57,704 bases of DNA from Roseibium sp. (lineage in GTDB: Bacteria; Pseudomonadota; Alphaproteobacteria; Rhizobiales; Stappiaceae). Positions 1-7,718 of this stretch are shown here, piece after piece (position 1 is the first letter of the stretch; each line of letters starts with the position of its first letter). Location: the NCBI GenBank assembly GCA_017643925.1, contig JAEPML010000026.1, positions 1 to 57,704 on the forward strand, written 5' to 3'. The notes below the pieces were generated by a model. It did no database searches. It was not told the origin of the DNA and saw nothing but the letters and a program-made list of their open reading frames with translations. A program made the position numbers and the translations under genes.

Positions 1-1
1 G

Positions 2-82
2 GTTCTGGTACAAATTGCCGACCACAAGATCAATCGCATCAACGAACTCATGCCTTGGTGTTACGCTGCAAAAGCAGCGTAA
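2..82 (+). CDS. C-terminal end of an IS66-type transposase (partial)
   Basis: An open frame runs from the window edge to a TAA at 80-82 and encodes about 26 residues including IADHKINRINELMPW. This resembles the conserved tail of IS66-family transposases, which typically end with an Asp-Glu-Leu-Leu-Pro-Trp-like motif. The rest of the gene lies outside the window. Because so little is visible the family call is from memory of that tail only. No IS66 terminal repeat is recognised between 83 and 184. An IS66 neighbour would fit the adjacent IS5 element: this edge is an insertion-sequence cluster. Confidence 0.35.
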   Translation, partial: VLVQIADHKINRINELMPWCYAAKAA

Positions 83-187
83 CAGAGCGCGTCGCCACCA
101 TGAAGACCGGCTTCATCGGACGGACACGAAAGATCAAATGCCCCGCCGCCGAGTGTCTCAACGGCGAGTGCCGGAGCGGCCTGTCTA

Positions 188-1026
188 GGCTCAGGACTCA
201 TTGAATCCACCATATGACGATTGTTGCGATGGTGATTGCGGCCATAAAGACATCGGCTCTGCGGTCATATCGGGTGGCAATGCGCCGCCAGTCTTTCAGC
301 CGCCCGAACATATTCTCGACTTTATGGCGTTGTTTATATTGGGCTTTGCAAAATTCAGGAGGGGCCTTCCGTCCTTTGCGCGGCGGAATGCAGGATTTTA
401 TCCCCTTGGCTTCAAGCGCAGCGCGGTATTCGTCTGAATCGTATCCCTTGTCCGCGATCATGGTCGCACTGTCGCCATCAGGCAGCATCGGGTACAGGAC
501 TTTGGCTCCCACATGATCGGAAACCTGTCCGGCCGTCAGACACATCGCGATGGGCCGGCCTTCGCAATCGCAAACGGCATGCAGCTTGGTGTTCAATCCC
601 CCCTTCGTGCGGCCAATGTGACGGGAAAGACCCCCCCTTTTACCAGGCTCGACGCGGTGCGATGGGCCTTGAGGTGTGTAGCATCGATCATCATCGTATC
701 CGGCGGCCCATCATTTGCTGCCAAGTTGCTGAAAACCCTGTCAAACACACCGAGTTCAGCCCACCGTCGGAAACGGTTGTAGAGCGTCTTGTGAGGCCCA
801 TAGTCTCTCGGCGCGTCCTTCCACTGAAGACCATTCTTGAGCACATAAATGATGCCCGAAATCACCCGTCGGTCGTCAACACGCGGAACACCATGAGAAA
901 GCGGAAAGAACGGTTCGATCTTCGCCATCTGCGACGGTGAGAGCAAAAACAAATCAGACATGGCAAACTCCTTTGCCATCCTGAATCACATCGCAAAGCT
1001 CAATGCAAATTAATGGGTCCTGAGCC
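188..1026 (-). mobile_element. IS5-family (IS427-group-like) insertion sequence, complete
   Basis: The element is about 839 bp. Its ends are near-perfect inverted repeats: gctcaggactcatt at 189-202 and aatgggtcctgagc at 1012-1025, one mismatch in 14. Each end is flanked by CTAG (185-188 and 1026-1029), so a TA duplication inside a CTAG target is likely (186-187 and 1027-1028). The single leftward transposase is split over two frames. The intact ends, intact frames and preserved slippery site suggest the copy is potentially active or recently inserted. It does not visibly interrupt a recognisable gene. Confidence 0.85.
198..979 (-). CDS. IS5-family transposase, two frames joined by -1 frameshift
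   Basis: The first frame (979 to 593) starts MAKEFAMSDLFLLSPSQM and carries the N-terminal DUF4096-like domain plus the first catalytic Asp in MMIDATHLKAHR. The second frame (open upstream of its Met at 596, stop at 198) carries the rest of the DDE domain, including ADKGYDSD and the late Glu in HKVENMFGRLKDWRR. On the minus strand a run AAAA followed by seven G (631-641) is a classic slippery site. A -1 slip there gives GLSRHIGRTKGGLNTKLH, the expected continuous IS5 transposase sequence. An internal start at 961 (MSDLF) is also possible. Read as one protein it is about 260 residues, normal for this group. Confidence 0.85.
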
Positions 1027-1083
1027 TAGGGATGAGCATGAAGCTTCCTTTGTTTTGAGTAAATCGGATCGACTTGGGCTAGA

Positions 1084-1097
1084 ATATCGAACGATAT
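1084..1097. promoter_or_regulatory. Inverted repeat upstream of the AraC gene
   Basis: The sequence atatcg-aa-cgatat lies about 40 bp before the AraC start and is followed by a second cgatat copy. It could be an operator or autoregulatory site. Evidence is only the symmetry and position. Confidence 0.25.
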
Positions 1098-1136
1098 CGA
1101 TATAAAAGTACAAATAAAGAAGCTGAGAGTACGGAA

Positions 1137-1937
1137 ATGCAAGCGCCTTATCGCACGAATTTCAATGCTCGGCTGGACCGGCTGTCATCCTTGATTGACA
1201 GGTTGCGGGTTCATGTCAGTGACGGTGGAGCGGGCGGCCCCGATGTGCAAAATGCTACGCTGATGATCTGCAAAGACCCGGCGCAAGACCTCCGTCTTGT
1301 TTTGCACCCTCCGAAGGACAGTGCTTCGAGTGCGATAGAGCTGGTTCGTCCGCGGGCCCATGAAAGTATCGTCGTGTCGACGAACATCGAAATCTCCGGG
1401 GTCGGCAAACTGCTCTTTGCTGCGCTTCCTATTTGTCTTTCCGTCGACCTTGCAGACGATCCGAGTTTGTCGTCTGTGGTTTTGCCGCTGGTGGAAGAGG
1501 TGATGCGGCCCCGCTGTGGCGGTCAGGCTGTCTTCCAGCGCTTGTGTGAGGTTGTGGTGATTCGGCTGCTGCGCCATGCCATGGAAGGAAATGAAATCGA
1601 TTCAGGGCTCTTGAATGGGCTTTCTGTTCCGAGAGTCGCGCAGGCTCTTGTCGCCATTCACGAGGCGCCCGGTGAGAACTGGACACTGGAACGGCTTGCG
1701 GAAATCGCTGGCATGTCGCGCACCCAGTTTGCAGTGACCTTCAAAAGCCTGATCGGAATAACGCCGATGACGTATTTGTCGAATTGGCGACTCGACATTG
1801 CACGGGATGAGCTCGCCGCTGGGCGGCAGGTCAAGGTTGTCGCCAATATGTGTGGTTTTGCAAGCCCCGCTTCTTTTTCCCGGGCCTTTGCCAAAAGGTT
1901 TGGGTCTCCGCCCCGGCGTGCGCGGCAATTTGCCTGA
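1137..1937 (+). CDS. AraC family transcriptional regulator with N-terminal cupin-like domain
   Basis: This is a 266-residue protein. The C-terminal ~100 residues form the double helix-turn-helix of AraC/XylS regulators: WTLERLAEIAGMSRTQFAVTF for the first HTH and VKVVANMCGFASPASFSRAF for the second, followed by the usual FGSPPRRAR end. The first ~150 residues match the general pattern of the AraC-type cupin (Cupin_6) ligand-binding domain. It is a cytoplasmic DNA-binding regulator; the effector is unknown. It is followed, after a perfect inverted repeat, by a sensor-like secreted protein and a chemoreceptor on the same strand, which might be its targets. Start at 1137 is ATG; the preceding gagagtacgga gives a modest ribosome site. 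Confidence 0.85.
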   Translation: MQAPYRTNFNARLDRLSSLIDRLRVHVSDGGAGGPDVQNATLMICKDPAQDLRLVLHPPKDSASSAIELVRPRAHESIVVSTNIEISGVGKLLFAALPICLSVDLADDPSLSSVVLPLVEEVMRPRCGGQAVFQRLCEVVVIRLLRHAMEGNEIDSGLLNGLSVPRVAQALVAIHEAPGENWTLERLAEIAGMSRTQFAVTFKSLIGITPMTYLSNWRLDIARDELAAGRQVKVVANMCGFASPASFSRAFAKRFGSPPRRARQFA

Positions 1938-1974
1938 GCCTTTAGCGTTGTGTTTGTATGACATGGTATCCGCA

Positions 1975-2005
1975 ATAATTGCATTGGAATAATTGATGCA
2001 ATTAT
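1975..2005. promoter_or_regulatory. 10-bp perfect inverted repeat between araC-type gene and secreted sensor gene
   Basis: ataattgcat (1975-1984) and atgcaattat (1996-2005) are exact reverse complements separated by 11 bp. The site lies between the AraC gene stop and the 2068 gene. Its AT-richness and the dyad with about one helical turn between arms fit an operator better than a terminator. Confidence 0.35.
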
Positions 2006-2067
2006 AGATTATATTTCTTTTAACAATTTTTGCGCAACCTCCGGATGTCAAAACTGGAGGAGCAATA

Positions 2068-2643
2068 ATGAAGTTACGATATTTGCCCATTGCGGCAGTT
2101 GTCTTGTGGGCGGTGGGCAGTCCAGCGGCCGCCAATCAATTTGAAGCTGAACTCAACTCCCTCGCCAGTGGCAAGATCGCTGAGATCTCCGGATCTGATC
2201 AGGTGATTGAGGCCATCAAGGTTCAAAACGATCGGACCGGTTCATTTCAGCAGAACCAGATCGACGACCTGGACCGGACATGGCGTGCGGAAGCCGATTC
2301 CATCGACCAACCGATGATTGACGAGGTGCTTGGGAATGCACTGTCTGAATATCTCATGGATATTCAGGACAGCAGTGACGGTCTTTTCACCGAGATCTTT
2401 GTGATGGACGCCAAAGGTTTGAATGTTGGGCAGAGTGATGTGACCTCTGACTACTGGCAAGGTGATGAGGCGAAGTGGAAGGAAACCTTTGGTCAAGGTG
2501 CAGGCGAGGTCCTCATCGGTGAGTTGGAACAGGACGAATCCACCCAACTGCTGCAAATCCAGGTCAGTGTGACCGTGACTGATCCGGAAAGCGGCCATCC
2601 AATCGGTGCCATGACATTCGGGGTGAACATCGAAAAGCTCTAG
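2068..2643 (+). CDS. Secreted PDC/Cache-like sensor domain protein (stand-alone)
   Basis: This 191-residue protein begins with a cleavable signal peptide (about residues 1-22, ending SPAAA). The remainder looks like a periplasmic PDC/Cache ligand-binding fold: an N-terminal helix, then FTEIFVMDAKGLNVGQSD and a strand-rich end closing with IGAMTFGVNIEKL. No membrane helix or output domain follows, so it would be a free periplasmic sensor or binding protein. A strong ribosome site (ggagg at 2055-2059) precedes the ATG. The next gene, 50 bp on, is a chemoreceptor, so it may deliver a signal to that receptor. Family assignment is by pattern only. Confidence 0.6.
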   Translation: MKLRYLPIAAVVLWAVGSPAAANQFEAELNSLASGKIAEISGSDQVIEAIKVQNDRTGSFQQNQIDDLDRTWRAEADSIDQPMIDEVLGNALSEYLMDIQDSSDGLFTEIFVMDAKGLNVGQSDVTSDYWQGDEAKWKETFGQGAGEVLIGELEQDESTQLLQIQVSVTVTDPESGHPIGAMTFGVNIEKL

Positions 2644-2697
2644 GCCGACTTAAGCGGGGTGTGGAGCGAGAGTTATTTTTTTTAGCCATTGAGGCCA

Positions 2698-4878
2698 ATG
2701 ATGAAGATTTCGAAAACCTTGCCGGTCATGATTGTTGGCCTCGGGCTTGTGTGTGTTGCGGCGGTTGGAACTGCGAGTTATCTGTCCAGCAGCCGTTTGA
2801 TTGCGACTTTAACTGAAGACAGGCTCACAGCATTGGCCCGCAGCCACAGGGCCGCACTCGAAGACCAAATCGCAGCCGCGGCTCGGTCGCTCAGATCACA
2901 GGTGAAGGGGCAAACGGTCAGGGCTTCACTTGCAGATTTCGTTGCTGGGTGGGAGAAGGGGGGCGAAACGTCGGCTGACCGTTTGCGGGAGGTTTATATC
3001 GCGGAAAACCCGCATCCCGCTGATCAACGGGAAGAGCTGGTTAGGGCTGGCCGAAAGCCCTATGACCGGGCGCATAAGAGTTACCACCCGATCCTGCGCC
3101 GCTACATCGAGGAGAGCGGTTTTGGAGATCTTCTCCTGATCTCACCAGGTGGAGATGTTGTCTATTCCGTCAAGAAACAAGAGGATTTTGCCACCAATCT
3201 CCGGGCTTCTGAGTGGTCAGGATCGGTCATGGCCCAGGCATTCGAAAAAGCCATGGCCGGCGAGGTTGAGGCCGTTCATTTGATGGACTTGGCCCCTTAT
3301 GCAGCATTTGCGGGCCGACCTGTTTCGGTTATGGCCGTGCCGATTGCGATTGGCCGGAAAACGATCGGCGTTCTCGCCGTCCATACGCCAACCCAAAAAC
3401 TTTCCGATACCCTGTCGACCTATGCCGGTCTCGGTCAAACGGGCAATGTCTATTGGGTCAACGGAACCGGACTTGGCCAGAACGACAGTGCGCGAACTCC
3501 GGGAAAAAGCGAGCTTTTGAGCGACACGTTTAAACGGACGGAGGTCACCAGCCGAATGTCTGGTCCTGCCAAGTATATGACACTGGACAATGTGAACGCT
3601 AAAACCGTCTCGGCCGCTCTTGCGCCATTTGAAAGTCTTGGAAAGTCATATGCCGTTCTCGTAACGCAGGATACGAGCGAAGTTCAGGCACCGCTGGTAT
3701 CATTGCGCAACAACCTGCTTCTGATCGCAGCGGTGATCGCCCTTGGGGTGGGAGCTGCCGGGTTGATCTACTCCCGGCGACTGACGCGGCGGGTGAACCG
3801 GCTCGCTGGCGCCATGGAGGACTTGGCAGAAGGTGCGAACGACGTGGTTTTGCCAAAGGACCGTGGCCGGGACGAAATTGATGACATGACCCGAGCGGTC
3901 GAGTTTTTCCGGGAAAGCGTCCAGCGGCGCGGAGAACTGGAGAAAGACGAGGTTCGAGAGCGCGGACTTGAACGCAAGCGCCAGGGTGTCGTCGCCAAGT
4001 CTATCCAGGAGTTTCGGGATCTCATTGAAGGTGTTGTGGCGCGGGTTACGGTCAAAACCGACGCCATGACCACAAGCGCTTGCAAAATGAGCCAGATTGC
4101 TGGCGAAGCGGCGCAAAGCGCCAGCGAAGCCAGTGTTGCGACAGAGCAATCTTCGCACAGTGTTCAGGCTGTTGCATCTGCAGCCGAGGAACTGACCGCG
4201 TCCATCACAGAGATCCTGGAGCAGACAACCCGTGCCAGTGATGTGATTAGTGAAGCGACTTCGGTTGCCACCAAAACAGACAGTCAGGTGACAGGACTTG
4301 CAAGTGCAACCGACAAGATCGGTGCGGTGGTCGGGATGATCCGGGAGATTGCAGCGCAAACGAACCTTCTGGCGTTAAACGCGACAATTGAAGCAGCGCG
4401 GGCCGGAGAGGCCGGACGTGGGTTTGCCGTTGTCGCGGCCGAAGTCAAAGAGCTCTCGGAGCAGACGGCCAAGGCAACAGAAGAGATCGAAGGGCAGATT
4501 TTGGGTGTCCAAAACCTGACGAACGAGACCCTGGAGTCGATCCGGCTGATCGTATCGTCCATTTCCAATGTCCAGTCCATGGCCGAATCCATCACGCAGT
4601 CTGTGGGGGATCAGCGTCAGGCAACGGAGGAAATCACCAAGAGCATCACCACAGCTGCGACCGGAACCCAAAGCGCGCGCCATAACGTCGACCGAACATC
4701 CGATGTGATCAGTTCCACTGCAGGGGAGGCCGAAGCCGTTAACAAAGCAAGTGGCGAGGTGAAGTCCATCTCCAGTGACTTGTTTGAAGCGGTGGAGGAC
4801 TTCCTTCAGGCGATGACAAAGGATGTTGATGACCGGCGAGCAGCCCTGCGAAAAAAAGTCGACGGTGAAATCATCTAA
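2698..4878 (+). CDS. Methyl-accepting chemotaxis protein with periplasmic Cache domain
   Basis: This transducer of about 726 residues has, in order: an N-terminal membrane helix (about 10-30), a large periplasmic double-Cache-like domain (about 31-335), a second membrane helix (LLLIAAVIALGVGAAGLIYS), a HAMP linker, and a cytoplasmic coiled-coil signalling domain. The hairpin tip is unmistakable: EIAAQTNLLALNATIEAARA followed by GRGFAVVAAEVKELS, the CheA/CheW-binding region. No C-terminal CheR-tethering pentapeptide is seen. Two tandem ATGs (2698, 2701) follow a tgagg ribosome site; an in-frame TTG at 2689 is less likely. It probably senses a small molecule, perhaps with the secreted protein encoded just upstream. 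Confidence 0.9.
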   Translation: MMKISKTLPVMIVGLGLVCVAAVGTASYLSSSRLIATLTEDRLTALARSHRAALEDQIAAAARSLRSQVKGQTVRASLADFVAGWEKGGETSADRLREVYIAENPHPADQREELVRAGRKPYDRAHKSYHPILRRYIEESGFGDLLLISPGGDVVYSVKKQEDFATNLRASEWSGSVMAQAFEKAMAGEVEAVHLMDLAPYAAFAGRPVSVMAVPIAIGRKTIGVLAVHTPTQKLSDTLSTYAGLGQTGNVYWVNGTGLGQNDSARTPGKSELLSDTFKRTEVTSRMSGPAKYMTLDNVNAKTVSAALAPFESLGKSYAVLVTQDTSEVQAPLVSLRNNLLLIAAVIALGVGAAGLIYSRRLTRRVNRLAGAMEDLAEGANDVVLPKDRGRDEIDDMTRAVEFFRESVQRRGELEKDEVRERGLERKRQGVVAKSIQEFRDLIEGVVARVTVKTDAMTTSACKMSQIAGEAAQSASEASVATEQSSHSVQAVASAAEELTASITEILEQTTRASDVISEATSVATKTDSQVTGLASATDKIGAVVGMIREIAAQTNLLALNATIEAARAGEAGRGFAVVAAEVKELSEQTAKATEEIEGQILGVQNLTNETLESIRLIVSSISNVQSMAESITQSVGDQRQATEEITKSITTAATGTQSARHNVDRTSDVISSTAGEAEAVNKASGEVKSISSDLFEAVEDFLQAMTKDVDDRRAALRKKVDGEII

Positions 4879-5208
4879 TTGATCGCCGACGGAAAGGCGA
4901 TGCAAGTTCGCTTGCGAATAATCCAACCATCGCGCAGGATACCCATCGTTCAACTCCTTCGTTCTCATCTGACTTACGAAGGTGAGCGACGAAGCGCGAG
5001 TAAACGATCTCTGTAACTCCCGGCGCGGCAAAAAAGGCGGCCCGGGATGTAAAAGATTTGACACAAAATGCTGAGGCGACCGAGCGTGTTTCAAATAATT
5101 TACAATTTAGAACTGACCGCGTTCCGCTTTGGAAATGTGGAATATCTTCCACATTCCGTGCTCACTGGATCATGATGTGAGATATCTTCCACATTCCGGG
5201 ATTTATAC
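4879..5208. other. Intergenic region with operator-like repeats at its right end
   Basis: No supportable gene is seen in these 330 bases. The right-hand 80 bases hold a repeated palindrome, described separately, just before the phage-lysozyme-like gene. Confidence 0.5.
5134..5198. repeat. Two copies of a palindromic operator-like element
   Basis: Copy 1 is a perfect dyad aatgtggaa-tatc-ttccacatt (5134-5155). Copy 2 shares a 17-bp direct repeat atatcttccacattccg with it (5142-5158 and 5182-5198). The two copies are exactly 40 bp apart, about four helical turns, so a dimeric regulator could bind both on one face. They sit directly before the start at 5209 and would cover a promoter. Confidence 0.45.
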
Positions 5209-7359
5209 ATGTGCAATTTGTACTCTCACACAACAGCGAGACAGGCTGTTATTGATTTTTCCCGGGCAATGACGGTCTCTCAAGAAGTGGAAGATCAGCT
5301 TTTCAAGACTGTTCGTTCAAATCCAGCCACATATGATGCGGCTTTGCGAGAGCATACGCTCACCAACGAAAATAGCGCGCTAACACCAACGGAGAAACGT
5401 GAAAGGTCGCGGGCTTTCAAAAGCAATCTGGCAAAAGTCTGGATTGAAACTCAGCCGGCGTCAGAGCGGGCACAATGGTTTGGCCCTTCAAAGACCGATG
5501 CTGGATCGCTGATCAGAGCCAAAGAAGGATTTGAGGCGAAAGCCTACGCGGATACGGGTGGACCTGACGGTAAGCAGTTCTCAGGCTGGCGGGTTGGTTA
5601 TGGCTCCGACACCGTGACAAAGGCAGATGGCACAGTTGTTCGTGTCACCAAAGATACGGTTATCAGCCGCGCAGACGCAGAGCGCGACCTAGACCGCCGC
5701 ATTGCAGAGTTTCAGACTATTGCAATCAAAGGGGTTGGAGTTGACGCTTGGCAACGTATGCCGCCAAGAGCGCAAGCGGTTCTGACTTCGATCACCTACA
5801 ATTACGGGGAGTTGCCTGGCCGGCTGCACAAGGCCGTTCAATCCGGTGACCTTGAGGCTGTAGCAACCTCGATCGAGGGCCTTAAAGGTGACAACGGCGG
5901 CGTGAACTCAAAGCGCCGGCAACAGGAAGCTGACATTATCCGCGGCCGTGCTGCGATCCCGAACGCCCCGCCAGAAGTGCAAGAGCGCCTGGATAATCTC
6001 GATTATGAGGACCAGGTTAAGCTTTCGGACCAGGCGCAACGTGATCTTGTGTCAGTTGCCTCCGATCGCCAGGACGCCTTCAAGCTGGACATTGCAACGG
6101 ATCCGCTTGCGGTTGATAGAAACCGTATTCTTGACGATGCGTTTCTTGATGACGGCCAAAAGGCAAGTCTTATCAACACGCTGGATAGCGCGCTTAAAGA
6201 AGGCGAGAAAGACCGGAAAGCCGTTGATTGGGCCAACACTGAAGGTGCCGGAAACCCGCTTGCGTCTGAAGACCGAAAGAATGCCGAGCTTGTTTACAAT
6301 CAAGTCGTAGACAACGGGGCAAGTCCAGACCAGGCGGCCAACGCTGTTGCGGCCGGTAAGGGTGTGTTGCCAAAGCCTTACGTCAATTTGATACGGAATG
6401 GCCTGAACAGCACGAATGCTGAAGAAGTTGCCCTGGCGCACCAACGAGCCGCGGCGTATTTCCAGCTTTACCCACAGGCTGTGACCGGTGCGGAAAACGG
6501 CAATGTGATTGAGGACGCTGCTACCAAGTGGCGGTTCTTCACTGACACAATGGGCCTGTCCAACGGTGAGGCCGGGCAACGCCTGGCAGAGTTGAACAGT
6601 CCAGAAGCGATCAAGCGGCGTGATGCGCTGCTGAAGTCGGAACCGGTTAAGGAGTATCTGAAGGAAATTGATGCGGATCACCTTGAGGGCAAATTCTCGA
6701 AGTGGGGGCCTTACAACGATCCGCAGTTAGGGGCCTCTGAAGAGGTCAGGGCAATTGCTGTTGCGGAGTACCGAGAGCTTTTCAAGGAAAGTCTGGGCGA
6801 AGTTGACGGCAACCTAGAAGCTGCTGAAGAGCTGGCGTTTACGAGGTTCGCCCGAAATTGGGGTGTCTCGGATTATTCGCCGCACGGTTCAAAAGTCCTG
6901 CTGAAGTACCCGGCCGAGAAGCTGCACCCTGCCATTGGTGAGGGGCATGAATACATCGGCGAGCAAGCTGCCGCGGTTTTGGAAGAGGAAGGGATAGACG
7001 CAAAGAAAGTCTATCTTGTCGGGAACCACTACACGCTTGCAGATGCGCGGTCACGATCGGCCGACAGAACCGGGCTAGGACCGCGTTTCACGCTTCAATA
7101 CGTCGATCAGGACGGGGTTTTGCAACAGCTTCCCTTTGCCTTCCGTGTCGATGTGTTCGGCGCCCTGACTGAAGATCACGTTAAGCGTTTGGAAGATTGG
7201 GAGTTGAACGGCGATCGCTACCTGCACGAGCGCCAGGATGCACTTGACCGGAAAGACCTGGGCGACAATACTCGGCCGTCAGAAATGGGCGGCACTCCGT
7301 TGCAGCAGATGCAGAAGGCAACGGAAGAGTTCAACCTACTTGAAGAGGCGGGCCAATAA
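5209..7359 (+). CDS. Phage-type lysozyme-domain protein with SRAP-like N-terminus (chimera)
   Basis: This 716-residue protein has a GH24-like lysozyme domain at about residues 95-250. The catalytic Glu is in KEGFEAKAYAD (E106), with D115 and the WRVGYGSD segment that corresponds to the WTIGYG motif of phage endolysins. The remaining ~460 residues are soluble, charged and unrecognised; such long proteins with an internal lysozyme domain are typical of phage virion or tail-associated hydrolases. There is no signal peptide. The first ~21 residues, MCNLYSHTTARQAVIDFSRA, match the start of SRAP (DUF159) proteins, where Met-Cys is catalytic, and then all similarity stops. This suggests that a phage open frame was fused onto an SRAP start. 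The repeats upstream may be the old SRAP control region. Confidence 0.65.
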   Translation: MCNLYSHTTARQAVIDFSRAMTVSQEVEDQLFKTVRSNPATYDAALREHTLTNENSALTPTEKRERSRAFKSNLAKVWIETQPASERAQWFGPSKTDAGSLIRAKEGFEAKAYADTGGPDGKQFSGWRVGYGSDTVTKADGTVVRVTKDTVISRADAERDLDRRIAEFQTIAIKGVGVDAWQRMPPRAQAVLTSITYNYGELPGRLHKAVQSGDLEAVATSIEGLKGDNGGVNSKRRQQEADIIRGRAAIPNAPPEVQERLDNLDYEDQVKLSDQAQRDLVSVASDRQDAFKLDIATDPLAVDRNRILDDAFLDDGQKASLINTLDSALKEGEKDRKAVDWANTEGAGNPLASEDRKNAELVYNQVVDNGASPDQAANAVAAGKGVLPKPYVNLIRNGLNSTNAEEVALAHQRAAAYFQLYPQAVTGAENGNVIEDAATKWRFFTDTMGLSNGEAGQRLAELNSPEAIKRRDALLKSEPVKEYLKEIDADHLEGKFSKWGPYNDPQLGASEEVRAIAVAEYRELFKESLGEVDGNLEAAEELAFTRFARNWGVSDYSPHGSKVLLKYPAEKLHPAIGEGHEYIGEQAAAVLEEEGIDAKKVYLVGNHYTLADARSRSADRTGLGPRFTLQYVDQDGVLQQLPFAFRVDVFGALTEDHVKRLEDWELNGDRYLHERQDALDRKDLGDNTRPSEMGGTPLQQMQKATEEFNLLEEAGQ

Positions 7360-7454
7360 TGCCGCTAGACAAAGACAGCCATGTTTCCAACAAAGCGGGG
7401 CATATTCCCCGTTTGATCTGCGCAGTAGAAATTTGCATGATGTCAAGCGACTGA
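7359..7454 (+). pseudogene. Truncated phage-like ORF coupled to the lysozyme-domain gene
   Basis: The ATG at 7359 overlaps the preceding TAA by one base, a classic translational-coupling arrangement, but the frame encodes only 31 residues (starting MPLDKDSHVSNKAGH) before a TGA. It looks like the remaining head of the next gene in a phage module, cut off by a deletion. Up to 7718 no further gene is supported. A gcccagagcagac segment occurs twice there (near 7540 and 7631), again suggesting decayed, repeated sequence. Confidence 0.35.
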
Positions 7455-7718
7455 TTTGGGGCCGATTACTGACTGTCCGGTTCCATCGAAAAAGTCATAG
7501 AAGCAGACATTCACGCAGAACGTCTCGTGGTTGGTTTTGGCCCAGAGCAGACATCTGTGCATGTTGCAGCGAGAGTCGGGAACGGCCCGGCGCTACCGTT
7601 GGCACCAAGCGCAGCAAAGGTCCGCTCCGAGCCCAGAGCAGACCTCCAATTACTTATTGCAATCAATGAGTAAAGCTTGTTAGCGTTTGATCATAAATAC
7701 TATTAATACAGGCTAACT

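Noticed and set aside
4375..5094. Long minus-strand open frame (239 codons)
   Set aside because: It lies antisense to the highly conserved signalling domain of the chemoreceptor; the protein shows no family features.
5111..5125. gaac-tgaccgc-gttc as a LexA (SOS) box upstream of the SRAP-like start
   Set aside because: Alphaproteobacterial LexA boxes are GTTC-N7-GTTC direct repeats; this is an inverted arrangement and could be chance.
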